The position numbers were made by a program, and so were the translations under genes. DNA of 64,000 bases from Fundicoccus culcitae (GTDB lineage: Bacteria > Bacillota > Bacilli > Lactobacillales > Aerococcaceae), in contig NZ_CP102453.1 in NCBI RefSeq assembly GCF_024661895.1, positions 620,001 to 684,000 of the forward strand, given 5' to 3'. Under the pieces are notes generated by a model that worked only from the letters and a program-made list of their open reading frames with translations, ran no database searches and was not told the DNA's origin. Positions within the stretch are counted from its first letter, which is position 1. Every line of letters begins with the position of its first letter. Below, piece after piece: positions 17,766 through 27,857 of this stretch.

Positions 17766-20700
17766 ATGATAAAACAAATAAAATGGTTTTTATATAGTGC
17801 CTTGGCATTACTCTTTGTTTTTTTAGGCATCAATCTTACGGTTAAGCCTATAGATGCACAAGAAACGATAACGATTGGAATCTCCGGCCAGACAAAACCC
17901 CTCAACTACTTTGAAGATAATGAGTTGACCGGTTTTGAAATTGATATGTTGAATGAAATCGATGCACGTTTGGATGATGTCGAATTCGAATTTGTAACCA
18001 CCGAATTTGCTTCATTGTTTGCCGGTCTTGACTCTGGCCAGTTCGATATTGTCGCCAATAACTTAGGTGAAAATGCTGAACGGCGTGAAAAATTCCTCTT
18101 CTCGCTCTATCCTTATGTAATCACGCATAATGTTATTATTACACAAACGGACCAACCCGATAACTTAACCATGGAAGACATGGCGGGGATGTCATTCGGT
18201 GTTGTAACGGCTTCCCCTCAATCCATGTTCTTAGAAAGATGGAATGATGAGAACCCCGATTTAGCCGTTGATATTCAATATGTCGATTCAGACCCATCGA
18301 CCATCATTCGTGATGTTCACAGTGGTCGCTTTGATGCAACCATCTACGCGACGACATACTTAAATGATGTGCAACAAACCTTTGGTATCGAGTTAAAACA
18401 ACATATCATTGAAAACGAAGATGAAATCAATCCGCCTGGATCATACTTAATGTACAGCAAAGACGATTTGGAATTACGTAATCAAATCGATGACGTTTTA
18501 GCCGAGATGCGTGAAGATGGCACTTTGGCAGAAATCTCAATGACCTACTTTGGACAAAACGATACAGAATTGTCCCAAGCTATTATTGATAAAAATGACA
18601 CTCTTAATCAAGTAAATATCGCTAGTGACGAAAGTGTTGCTACTATTGAAAACGACTTACAAGACACTCGTAATGTCACCATTGGAATCTCCGGCCAAAC
18701 AAAACCCCTCAACTACTTTGAAGATAATGAGTTGACCGGTTTTGAAATTGATATGTTGAATGAAATCGATGCACGTTTGGATGATGTCGAATTCGAATTT
18801 GTAACCACCGAATTTGCTTCATTGTTTGCCGGTCTTGACTCTGGCCAGTTCGATATTGTCGCCAATAACTTAGGTGAAAATGCTGAACGGCGTGAAAAAT
18901 TCCTCTTCTCGCTCTATCCTTATGTGATCACGCATAATGTTATTATTACACAAACGGACCAACCCGATAACTTAACCATGGAAGACATGGCGGGGATGTC
19001 ATTCGGTGTTGTAACGGCTTCGCCTCAATCCATGTTCTTAGAAAGATGGAATGATGAGAACCCCGATTTAGCCGTTGATATTCAATATGTCGATTCAGAC
19101 CCATCGACCATCATTCGTGATGTTCACAGTGGTCGCTTTGATGCAACCATCTATGCGACGACATACTTAAATGATGTGCAACAAACCTTTGGTATCGAGT
19201 TAAAACAACATATTATTGAAAACGAAGATGAAATCAATCCGCCTGGATCATACTTAATGTACAGCAAAGAAGATTTGGAATTACGTAATCAAATCGATGA
19301 CGTTTTAGCCGAGATGCGTGAAGATGGCACTTTGGCAGACATCTCAATGACCTACTTTGGGCAAAATGATACAGAATTGTCCCAAGCTATTATTGATAAA
19401 AATGATGCGATTAATGAAGAATATCAAGCACAAGATAATAGTAACCAAACGGAACGAGTAGTGACTGTAGGTACATCAGGACAAACCAAACCTCTCAACT
19501 ACTTTGAAGACAATGAATTAACTGGCTTTGAGATTGATTTGCTGACTGCAATTGATGAAAAACTTGATAATATTACCTTTGAATATGAAATAACTGAATT
19601 TGCTTCATTATTTGCTGGACTTGATTCTGGTCAATTTGATTTAGTGACTAATAACTTAGGTGAAAATGAAGAACGAAGAGAAAAATTCCTCTTCTCACTT
19701 TATCCTTACGTTATTACCCATAATGTCATTATCACAAATACAGAGAAAGCTGACAATTTGACCATGGAAGATATGGCAGGCATGTCATTTGGCGTCGTTA
19801 CGGCTTCACCTCAATCCATGTTCCTAGAAAAATGGAATGAAGAAAACCCTGATTTAGCCGTTGATATTCAATATGTCGATTCTGATCCTTCAAACCTAAT
19901 TCGTGATGTATACAGCGGTCGCTTTGACGCAACCATCTACGCGACGACATACTTAAATGATGTGCAACAAACCTTTGGTATTGAATTGAAAGCTCATCCA
20001 ATCGAAAACGAAGATGCCATTCGTTTACCAGGTTCGTACTTTATTTACCGTTTAGAAGATGTTGAGTTAAGAAATCAAATGGATGCTGCGATTGCTGAAC
20101 TAAGAGAAGATGGGACACTTGCAGCTATCAGCCAAAAATATATGGGGCAAGATGATACTCAACTAACGGAGGAAATTATTGCTCGCAATGATAATTTCGA
20201 AGAACAACGTTTGGCGCAATCTGATATTGAATCCACTCAAATAGTGACTCAAGCACAATCAACGACGTCAAGTACGGATGGTAAAATATTTGCACCTGAA
20301 ATAATCCCTCAAATATTACCAACTATACTTGAAAAATTACCGATCACACTTTTAATGACTGTCGTATCTGCTGTGATTGGTTTGCTTTTAGGTTTCCTAA
20401 TTGCGCTAATTAAAATCTATGATATTCCCATCTTAAAACAATTAGCCACCTTGTTTGTCTCATTTATGCGCGGTACACCTCAATTAGTACAATTATTCTT
20501 AGCCTACTATGGTTTCCCACTTGTAGTCGCTTGGATTAATCAACAATTAAATACGTCTATCAATGTGAATAACATTCCTGCATTATTATATGTATTTATT
20601 GCTTTTGGTTTAAATGAAGCAGCCTACAATTCTGAAACGATACGTGCAGCCATTCTTTCTGTTGATAAAAGTGAAATCGAAGCAGCTAAATCGATTGGTT

Positions 20701-21053
20701 TAACCAATCGCCAAACAATGACACGGATTATACTTCCATCTGCCATGATCGTTGCGATTCCAAACTTAGGTAATAGTTTAATTAGTTTACTAAAAGGGAC
20801 TTCGCTTGCATTTACCGTTACAGTCATTGATATTATGGGGCAAGCAAGAATTATTGCAGGAAGTAATTTGCGTTTCTTCGAAGCTTATATTGCCGTATCC
20901 TTAATATACTGGGTATGTTGTATCATTATTGAAAATTTTGTTAAATGGCTTGAGAAAAAATTAAATGTCAATTTAATTGATGAGAGTCAAATTCAACAAT
21001 CAAATAATGGAACAACATCTGACGCGCTAGCATTAGATTCTAAAACGAAATAG
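17766..21053 (+). CDS. Amino-acid ABC transporter: three substrate-binding domains fused to a permease
   Basis: A 1095-residue import protein. After a signal/anchor segment (residues 1-32) come three type II extracellular binding domains: about 33-275, 302-545 and 565-810, each opening with SGQTKPLNYFEDNELTGFEID. A permease domain follows (about 838-1080) with the EAAYNSETIRAAILSVDKSEIEAA coupling region, seen here as its EAAYNSETIRAAI core. Fusion of binding domains to a permease is known from GlnPQ of lactococci, but that has two domains. Domains 1 and 2 are nearly identical at DNA level; domain 3 is diverged. Substrate is a polar amino acid; similarity in feel to cystine systems (TcyA/TcyB) is only a suggestion. 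The first in-frame ATG (17703) lies within the leader terminator, so 17766 with GGAAAGGTGA is preferred. Paired with the ATPase gene 12 bases downstream. Confidence 0.9.
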   Translation: MIKQIKWFLYSALALLFVFLGINLTVKPIDAQETITIGISGQTKPLNYFEDNELTGFEIDMLNEIDARLDDVEFEFVTTEFASLFAGLDSGQFDIVANNLGENAERREKFLFSLYPYVITHNVIITQTDQPDNLTMEDMAGMSFGVVTASPQSMFLERWNDENPDLAVDIQYVDSDPSTIIRDVHSGRFDATIYATTYLNDVQQTFGIELKQHIIENEDEINPPGSYLMYSKDDLELRNQIDDVLAEMREDGTLAEISMTYFGQNDTELSQAIIDKNDTLNQVNIASDESVATIENDLQDTRNVTIGISGQTKPLNYFEDNELTGFEIDMLNEIDARLDDVEFEFVTTEFASLFAGLDSGQFDIVANNLGENAERREKFLFSLYPYVITHNVIITQTDQPDNLTMEDMAGMSFGVVTASPQSMFLERWNDENPDLAVDIQYVDSDPSTIIRDVHSGRFDATIYATTYLNDVQQTFGIELKQHIIENEDEINPPGSYLMYSKEDLELRNQIDDVLAEMREDGTLADISMTYFGQNDTELSQAIIDKNDAINEEYQAQDNSNQTERVVTVGTSGQTKPLNYFEDNELTGFEIDLLTAIDEKLDNITFEYEITEFASLFAGLDSGQFDLVTNNLGENEERREKFLFSLYPYVITHNVIITNTEKADNLTMEDMAGMSFGVVTASPQSMFLEKWNEENPDLAVDIQYVDSDPSNLIRDVYSGRFDATIYATTYLNDVQQTFGIELKAHPIENEDAIRLPGSYFIYRLEDVELRNQMDAAIAELREDGTLAAISQKYMGQDDTQLTEEIIARNDNFEEQRLAQSDIESTQIVTQAQSTTSSTDGKIFAPEIIPQILPTILEKLPITLLMTVVSAVIGLLLGFLIALIKIYDIPILKQLATLFVSFMRGTPQLVQLFLAYYGFPLVVAWINQQLNTSINVNNIPALLYVFIAFGLNEAAYNSETIRAAILSVDKSEIEAAKSIGLTNRQTMTRIILPSAMIVAIPNLGNSLISLLKGTSLAFTVTVIDIMGQARIIAGSNLRFFEAYIAVSLIYWVCCIIIENFVKWLEKKLNVNLIDESQIQQSNNGTTSDALALDSKTK
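17874..19407 (+). repeat. Near-identical tandem duplication of ~726 bp inside the ABC transporter gene
   Basis: 17874-18600 and 18681-19407 match at a constant offset of 807 bp (269 codons), with only about ten scattered base differences seen (for example gac/gaa near 18463 and 19270). The third binding domain (from about 19460) is diverged except for a stretch near 19917-19980 that is again almost identical, a sign of gene conversion. Confidence 0.92.
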
Positions 21054-21065
21054 GAGGCCATTCAT

Positions 21066-21815
21066 ATGTTAAAACTCGAAAATTGGTCTAAGAGTTATGG
21101 TAACCACTTGGTATTAGATAATATTAACATTGACGTGCCGACTGGAAATGTACTTACGATTATTGGCTCTAGTGGATCGGGAAAATCTACCTTACTCAGA
21201 ACCGTAAATTTTTTAGAAAAACCAAATAAAGGAACCATCCATATTGGAGATATCGTACAAGAAGTTAGCCATATTCCTGAAAAAGAAATCTTCAAAATAA
21301 GAAGACAGACGGCCATGGTATTTCAAAATTATGCGCTCTTTTCTAAAAAGACAGCTTTGGAAAATGTCATGGAACAATTAATCATGGTACAAAAGAAACC
21401 AAAACATGAAGCCAAAGAAATTGCAGAAAAATATTTAGAACAAGTTGGTATGTCAGACCGTGCTAATTATTATCCGAATCGTTTATCGGGTGGTCAACAA
21501 CAACGTGTTGGAATTGCTAGAGCCTTAGCAATTCAACCCGAAGTCATTCTCTTTGATGAACCAACCTCTGCTTTAGACCCTGAAATGGTCAGTGGTATTT
21601 TAGATTTAATTCAACAAGTCGCCCATCAAGATACCACCATGATTTTGGTAACCCATGAAATGAATTTTGCAAAACACGTTTCTGACCAAGTTATCTTCTT
21701 AGATAAAGGGGTCATCTTGGAGGAAGGTACACCTAGTCAAATTTTTGATAACCCCCAAATGGAACGAACACAACAGTTCATCCGTGGTTTTAGTGATACT
21801 AGTTTTGCTATCTAA
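21066..21815 (+). CDS. Polar amino-acid ABC transporter ATP-binding protein
   Basis: The ATPase partner of the preceding fused permease (GlnQ/TcyC type, 249 aa). Walker A GSSGSGKST starts at residue 34, the signature LSGGQQQRVGIARAL lies near 140, Walker B is VILFDEPTSALDPE and the switch His is in VTHEM. AGGAGG precedes the ATG. A very long hairpin follows and ends the operon. Confidence 0.95.
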   Translation: MLKLENWSKSYGNHLVLDNINIDVPTGNVLTIIGSSGSGKSTLLRTVNFLEKPNKGTIHIGDIVQEVSHIPEKEIFKIRRQTAMVFQNYALFSKKTALENVMEQLIMVQKKPKHEAKEIAEKYLEQVGMSDRANYYPNRLSGGQQQRVGIARALAIQPEVILFDEPTSALDPEMVSGILDLIQQVAHQDTTMILVTHEMNFAKHVSDQVIFLDKGVILEEGTPSQIFDNPQMERTQQFIRGFSDTSFAI

Positions 21816-21872
21816 ATCTCGTTTACTGATAGCAAAATTTCAACACCAAATAAGCATTAATCTAAATTAACA

Positions 21873-21943
21873 AAAAAATCCGGACGTTTAATGATTGTGT
21901 GACAGCTTGTTATTATCACAATCATTAAACGTCCGGATTTTTT
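21873..21943. terminator. Long palindromic terminator (27 bp stem)
   Basis: Arms 21873-21899 and 21917-21943 are perfect complements, beginning AAAAAATCCGGACGTTTAA, with a 17-base loop. The A- and T-tracts make it bidirectional between the transporter operon and the convergent deacetylase gene. It shares its inner sequence CGTTTAATGATTGTGTGA in outline with the hairpin at 42656-42713. Confidence 0.9.
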
Positions 21944-21982
21944 CATATTTTAAATTATCTCAATTCATATCCATTTTTTTGA

Positions 21983-23338
21983 TTAATCCAAATACGTATC
22001 TGCATCTAATATTTGATCAGGGAAACAAAAGATATAACCTTGATCCTTTAAATACGGAATAATCCGATCCAAAGTTTCAACATTTTCTGGATAAATATCA
22101 TGCATTAATACAATTGAGCGATGTTTGACAGTATTCATAATTTCGCTTACGGTTTTATCGGAGTCACGAAACTCCCAATCTAAAGAATCAATATTCCAAA
22201 AAACAGTTTGCAAATCAGGAAACATTTCTACCACACGTTGTCCACCAATCCCATACGGCATACGATAAAGTTTGGGCGTTGCTCCTGTCGCAGTTGCCAC
22301 AGCCTCTTGTGTCAGACGCATTTCTTCTTTCACTTCATCATCAGAAATAGTCGCATAGTTAGCATGAGAAAAAGAATGGTTGCCTATTTTATGCCCTTTT
22401 TCATAAACCTTTTTACTAATCTCGGGATATTCAACTACATTCATACCTAATTGAAAGAACGTTGCATGCACCTCATGTTTTTCCAAAACATCTAAAATTT
22501 GTAAAGTCGTCTCATTAGGTCCATCATCGAAAGTCAATGCTATCAGTGGCCGGTGATCAACTTCCGTTCCCAGCAAACGGTCAGCTAAGGCCTCATTTTC
22601 AAAAATTTTATGATTTACTTCTTTATTTTCATTAAAAAATGAAATGTTATTTTCTACTAATTGTGTTATTTGGTCAATTAATTGATAATATGATACTTCA
22701 AGTTTTTGTGCTTTTGGCTGCCCACTCACTTTTTCATACTGTGCTTGAATGGCTTTCATCTGATCTAAATCTTGGTTAATTGATTCAGTCGTCATCTGAT
22801 TATCCATTCGCAGTAAAGATATTTCTATATCTTCAATTGTTTGTAAAGTCTGCTCTGCAAAAGTCATTTTTTCATTAAAAACTAGAAATAAGCGGTCATC
22901 TTCCGTTCTAGGAAGAGCAGCATCCATTTCATTTTGTAAGTGTTTAAGCTCATCTAATGATAAATTTTCATTGATTATATTACTGTCATTAATACGATTG
23001 CCTACAATCATAGGTTCATCGTCAACATAAATTTGATTCAAAGTTTGGATCATTCCATAGCGTAATTCAATATCATTAAGCGTATCCCTAATTTGGTCAT
23101 CATCAATATTAGAATATTGAGTGACTTTATCATCAATTATTTTTTGTGTGATATTTTCATCAAGAAAATCATGTTGATGATCAAAATACAATTGATTTAA
23201 GTCCGTTTGCGCACTTTCTACCAATTTATCCCTTTCGAGGGCTTTCATGTCGGTCCACATGTAAAATAAGAGTAACAGATTAATGATTATTAAAATCAGC
23301 CAAGTAAGATAATGTTTAATTTTATTATTAATCTTCAA
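21983..23338 (-). CDS. Membrane-anchored polysaccharide deacetylase (NodB homology), second copy
   Basis: A 451-residue paralogue of the protein at 3353-4741: N-terminal transmembrane helix (about 10-28), a helical acidic linker to about residue 260, and a C-terminal NodB domain with TFDDGPNE, HSFSHANY, RMPYGIGG and LMHDIY. In the second motif the metal His pair is HSFSH. It should act outside the membrane on cell-wall glycans. The start is a TTG at 23338, supported by AAGAAGGG seven bases upstream; no ATG or GTG alternative fits. It is inserted between polC and rimP and faces the ABC operon. Confidence 0.84.
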   Translation of the reverse strand: MKINNKIKHYLTWLILIIINLLLLFYMWTDMKALERDKLVESAQTDLNQLYFDHQHDFLDENITQKIIDDKVTQYSNIDDDQIRDTLNDIELRYGMIQTLNQIYVDDEPMIVGNRINDSNIINENLSLDELKHLQNEMDAALPRTEDDRLFLVFNEKMTFAEQTLQTIEDIEISLLRMDNQMTTESINQDLDQMKAIQAQYEKVSGQPKAQKLEVSYYQLIDQITQLVENNISFFNENKEVNHKIFENEALADRLLGTEVDHRPLIALTFDDGPNETTLQILDVLEKHEVHATFFQLGMNVVEYPEISKKVYEKGHKIGNHSFSHANYATISDDEVKEEMRLTQEAVATATGATPKLYRMPYGIGGQRVVEMFPDLQTVFWNIDSLDWEFRDSDKTVSEIMNTVKHRSIVLMHDIYPENVETLDRIIPYLKDQGYIFCFPDQILDADTYLD

Positions 23339-23477
23339 TCACTACCCTTCTTAATATAATTGGTTTTGCTAATACATCTTAGCATTATCAGCTAATTATT
23401 TCTATTCAAACCAGAAAATATCACAATTTATTATATAAATATTCATATAAATAGCAAGCGAAAATTCATACTCTATT

Positions 23478-26400
23478 TTAAAACAAACTCAGCTGATCTT
23501 CATCAGGCAAATCATTGAGTACTCCGTGTTCGGTCAAATATTCAATAATGGTTTTTGAAACTTTGCCTCTTTTTTGTAAATCTTCTTTGGATAAAAACGG
23601 AGCTTCTTCACGTGCTTTACAAATTTGTTGGGCAACGCTTAAACCTAAACCTGGGATAGCTCGAAATGGGGGAATTAACGTATCTCCTTCAATAATGAAA
23701 TTCTCAGCATCAGATTTATCCAAATTAACCATTTGAAACTTAAAGCCTCGTTCAAGCATTTCGTTAGCCACTTCTAAAACAGTCAACAAACTCTTTTCTT
23801 TAACAGAAGCATCCAACCCTTTGCCTTGAATATCACGGATTCTGCGTTTGACCATTTCTTTTCCTTGATACATGGCAATCAGATCAAAGTCGATTGCACG
23901 GACCGAAAAGTAGGCAGCATAGTGATAAAGGGGATAATGCACTTTAAAATACGCAACCCTTAAAGCCATTAAAACATAGGCAGTCGCATGGGCTTTGGGG
24001 AACATATATTTAATTTTTAAACAGGATTCGATGTACCATTCGGGTACTTTGTGTTCACGCATGATTGCTTGCCAATCATCAGGAATTCCTTTTCCTTTAC
24101 GGACACTTTCCATGATTTTAAAAGCAATCCCATCTTCAATGCCATAATGCTGTAAAGTCACCATAATATCATCCCGACAACCAATAACTTCTGATAAAGG
24201 AACAATATTTTTTTTAATCAATTCTTGTGCATTGCCTAACCAAACATCCGTCCCATGTGATAACCCAGATATCTGTAATAATTCCGCAAAGTTTTTCGGT
24301 TTTGTTTCAGCCAGCATTCCTCGCACAAAGCTGGTTCCAAATTCCGGAACACCTAACGTTCCCGTTTCTGAAAAAATTTGTTCGGGTGTAACGCCGAGTA
24401 CCTCTGTCCCACTAAAAATTTTCATGACTTCCGGATCAGTAGGTGGAATTGTTTTTGGATCAATACCACTTAAATCTTGCAGCATCCGAATATGCGTCGG
24501 ATCATCGTGTCCAAGGATATCTAATTTTAAAACATTATCATGAATCGAATGGAAGTCAAAATGCGTCGTTTTCCATTCACTATTCACATCATCAGCAGGA
24601 TATTGGATAGGGGTAAAATCATAAACATCCATGTAATCTGGTATAACAATAATTCCACCCGGATGCTGACCGGTTGTTCGTTTAACCCCTGTAATCCCCT
24701 TGGCTAAACGTTCTTTTTCAGCCTGAGGAATTTGTTGGGGCTCAACTTCTAGATAACCTTTAACATAACCAAAAGCCGTTTTCTCGGCAACCGTCGAAAT
24801 CGTCCCTGCACGATAAACATAATCTTCACCAAATAATTCTTTGGTATAAGCATGTGCTTTTGGTTGATAACTACCTGAGAAGTTCAAATCAATATCGGGA
24901 ACTTTGTCGCCATAAAAGCCAAGGAAGGTTTCAAACGGGATATCTTGACCGTCTTTGGACATCGGTTTTCCACAATTTGGACAGGCTTTCTCCGGCAAAT
25001 CATAACCTGATTTTACTGAACCATCCGTAAAAAATTCACTTATTTGACAATCCGAACAATAATAATGCGGTGGTAGAGGATTAACTTCCGTTATTCCAGT
25101 TAATGTCGCCACTAAACTAGACCCAACAGACCCCCTCGAACCAACCAAATAACCATCTTCATTACTCTTTTGCACTAATTTTTGTGAAATTAAATAAATA
25201 ACAGAGAATCCATTAGAAATAATACTGTTTAATTCTTTTTCAATACGTTGTTCAATTATTTCAGGTAATTCTTCCCCATACATTTCGTGGGCTTTATCAT
25301 AACTTAACTGACGGATTTGATCATCAGAACCTTCGATAATGGGAGTATATAATTTCGATTTAATTACTTCGATGTCTTCGATGGAATCGGCAATCTTTTG
25401 AGAGTTTTCGACAACAATTTCATAAGCTTTTGCTTCACCTAAAAAGGCAAACTCATTAAGCATTTCATCCGTCGTTCTATAATGCACTTCAGGCATGGTT
25501 AATTGTCGATTAGCATTTATTTTCATGGAACGATGTAAAATTTCCCGATAGATACTATCTTTTTCGTCTAAATAATGAACATTCCCCGTTGCTACGACTA
25601 GTTTATTTTTTTCTTCACCTAAACGCACCATGTTTTGCATAATTTTTTCTAAATCCGCTTCATTACTGATTGTTTCATTAACGATGAGCGGTGCATATAC
25701 GGATTTGGGTTGAATCTCAATATAATCGTAAAAATCAACTAAATCTGCTGCTTCATCATAGCCTTTTTGCATCATAGCCGTAAAAACTTCGCCATCTTGA
25801 CAAGCCGTACCGATTAATAGGTTTTCGCGATATTTATTTAAAAGACTGCGCGGAACGCGTGGCACACGATAGAAATAATTAATGTTCGATTCTGAAATTA
25901 ACTTAAATAAATCTTTTAAGCCTGCTTGATTTTTTGCTAAAATGGTTGCATGAAATGGTCTAGATTGTTTGAAACTATCATTCCGACCCATTTGATCATT
26001 TAATTGATTATGATAACTCATCTGGTACATTTCTTTAGCTTGCTCGAGTAATTTGTATAATATATAACCCGTTGTTTCAGAGTCATATATTGCTCGGTGA
26101 TGTTGCTCTAATTGAATATTATAATGTTTAGCTAACGTATTTAACCGATGTGTTTTTAAATTAGAATTGACTAAACGAGATAATTCTAGTGTATCAATAA
26201 CACCTTCTTTAACGCTTTCTAAACCAATTTGCTTGTACCCTTGATTAATAAAGCCAATATCAAATGTAGCATTGTGCGCAACTAAAATTGTCCCTTTAGA
26301 AAATTCAGCAAACTTCGGCAAAACTGTTTCAAGATCAGGTGCATCTCTTAGCATCTCATCCGTGATTCCAGTTAATTCCGTTGTAAAGGCAGCTAATGAA

Positions 26401-27782
26401 TGACCGGGATTTATAAAGGCTTCAAAGCGATCAATCACCTCGCCATTTTTCATTTTAACCCCTGCGAGTTCAATGATTTTATCATAAACAGATGATAAGC
26501 CAGTCGTTTCAACGTCAAAGACTACATAAGTTGCTTCTTGTAAATCAATATTCTGTAAATTAAACGCGATAGGCTCCCCATCATTAACAACATTGGCTTC
26601 TATGCCATATAAAATTTTAACCCCATATTCCTTACCCGCACTAAAGGCTTCTGGAAAGGCTTGTGCGCCTGCATGGTCGGTGATTGCAATGGCAGAATGT
26701 CCCCATTCAGCTGCGCGTTTGATTAAATCTTTCGCTGAATTGGTTGCATCCATGGTGCTCATTTGGGTATGCGCATGAAGTTCCACACGTTTTTGACCTT
26801 CTGGAGCTTTATCGACCTTTTTCGCTTTTGTAATTTTTCGAATACTACGCGGTTTGAACTCCAATTCAGAGGTATAATAGTCCGGTTGCATGTCGCCTTC
26901 GAGTCGTATCCATTCACCGACACTAAACTGTTCCAAGGATTCTTTTTTAATGCCTCGACCGGAAAGGACTTTAACCGTTACTGAACTTGTATAGTCGGTA
27001 ATTTTCATAATTAAAATGGACATCCCATTTTTTGTCACACGAATTTCTAAATCGAAAATATAGCCTTCGATGGTTTGGCGGTATTGATCATTTAATAAGT
27101 TTACAATAGGTGTAATTGCTGTATGAGGGATGTCTTTGCCAATAGGCGGAATTTCATCCGTAACATCTTGAACTTTTTGTTGAGATTTACGGGCCTCTTG
27201 AGCTTCTAACGCTTCGGTTAGACTTTTTTCAACTTCATCATTTTGTCTTTGTTCATGAAATTGTTGTTCTTTTTCCAGTATGTCTAAATCAACTGAATAC
27301 TCAAAATTCAAATCATAAATGCCAACTTGCTCTAAACGTTGAACAAATAAGTCATGATACTTTTGTTGAACCGTATCGACTTGATGCTCTGAAGCTAAAC
27401 CAACATGTAGCGTTTGACCGTCAAGTTCATAACTGGCTTGTAGCATAGCCGCTTTCAAAAAAGGTTTCTCAGATGCTAACACTGAATAAATAGCAAACCA
27501 ATAATGCGAAATGACATCACTATCAATATGGTCATCTTCAAAGTTCCACCAAACCTCAATATGGGCAATTTCTTCAAACGCCTTAAACATATGACGTAGA
27601 AAAATTTGGTAAGCATCCGGATGAATTCTTTTACGACCTGTTAAATAGAAGTGCCATTGACTAGACTGTGCATAGACTTCTACATGATCTATCTCAATAT
27701 CTTTTAAATGTGCAAGTATATCTTGATCTGTAATTTGGATTTGTTCCAATAATATTTCAAATAGTTGACGTTGATCCGCCAT
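23478..27782 (-). CDS. polC: DNA polymerase III alpha subunit, PolC type
   Basis: The Gram-positive replicative polymerase with built-in proofreading, 1434 residues. In order: N-terminal domains, an OB domain (about 225-320), PHP domain part one (HAHTQMSTMDA near 335), the inserted DnaQ exonuclease (FDVETTGL near 420), PHP part two, zinc-binding region (CSDC ... CPNCGKPM), polymerase palm with PDIDLNFSG, and the helix-hairpin-helix end. The frame extends upstream to 27830, but AGGAGGAG precedes the ATG at 27782. Normally proS sits between rseP and polC; it is absent here. Confidence 0.97.
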   Translation of the reverse strand: MADQRQLFEILLEQIQITDQDILAHLKDIEIDHVEVYAQSSQWHFYLTGRKRIHPDAYQIFLRHMFKAFEEIAHIEVWWNFEDDHIDSDVISHYWFAIYSVLASEKPFLKAAMLQASYELDGQTLHVGLASEHQVDTVQQKYHDLFVQRLEQVGIYDLNFEYSVDLDILEKEQQFHEQRQNDEVEKSLTEALEAQEARKSQQKVQDVTDEIPPIGKDIPHTAITPIVNLLNDQYRQTIEGYIFDLEIRVTKNGMSILIMKITDYTSSVTVKVLSGRGIKKESLEQFSVGEWIRLEGDMQPDYYTSELEFKPRSIRKITKAKKVDKAPEGQKRVELHAHTQMSTMDATNSAKDLIKRAAEWGHSAIAITDHAGAQAFPEAFSAGKEYGVKILYGIEANVVNDGEPIAFNLQNIDLQEATYVVFDVETTGLSSVYDKIIELAGVKMKNGEVIDRFEAFINPGHSLAAFTTELTGITDEMLRDAPDLETVLPKFAEFSKGTILVAHNATFDIGFINQGYKQIGLESVKEGVIDTLELSRLVNSNLKTHRLNTLAKHYNIQLEQHHRAIYDSETTGYILYKLLEQAKEMYQMSYHNQLNDQMGRNDSFKQSRPFHATILAKNQAGLKDLFKLISESNINYFYRVPRVPRSLLNKYRENLLIGTACQDGEVFTAMMQKGYDEAADLVDFYDYIEIQPKSVYAPLIVNETISNEADLEKIMQNMVRLGEEKNKLVVATGNVHYLDEKDSIYREILHRSMKINANRQLTMPEVHYRTTDEMLNEFAFLGEAKAYEIVVENSQKIADSIEDIEVIKSKLYTPIIEGSDDQIRQLSYDKAHEMYGEELPEIIEQRIEKELNSIISNGFSVIYLISQKLVQKSNEDGYLVGSRGSVGSSLVATLTGITEVNPLPPHYYCSDCQISEFFTDGSVKSGYDLPEKACPNCGKPMSKDGQDIPFETFLGFYGDKVPDIDLNFSGSYQPKAHAYTKELFGEDYVYRAGTISTVAEKTAFGYVKGYLEVEPQQIPQAEKERLAKGITGVKRTTGQHPGGIIVIPDYMDVYDFTPIQYPADDVNSEWKTTHFDFHSIHDNVLKLDILGHDDPTHIRMLQDLSGIDPKTIPPTDPEVMKIFSGTEVLGVTPEQIFSETGTLGVPEFGTSFVRGMLAETKPKNFAELLQISGLSHGTDVWLGNAQELIKKNIVPLSEVIGCRDDIMVTLQHYGIEDGIAFKIMESVRKGKGIPDDWQAIMREHKVPEWYIESCLKIKYMFPKAHATAYVLMALRVAYFKVHYPLYHYAAYFSVRAIDFDLIAMYQGKEMVKRRIRDIQGKGLDASVKEKSLLTVLEVANEMLERGFKFQMVNLDKSDAENFIIEGDTLIPPFRAIPGLGLSVAQQICKAREEAPFLSKEDLQKRGKVSKTIIEYLTEHGVLNDLPDEDQLSLF

Positions 27783-27800
27783 CTTACTCCTCCTCAACCA

Positions 27801-27835
27801 AAAAGGATGCCCTTCTATAAATGAAGTCATCCTTT
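27801..27835 (-). terminator. Hairpin between rseP and polC
   Basis: Minus strand AAAGGATG / CATCCTTT with an inner CTTC/GAAG stem and a run of T, just after rseP and just before polC. It may partly separate the two transcription units. Confidence 0.65.
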
Positions 27836-27857
27836 ATTGTCTCATTTCACCTGATTA

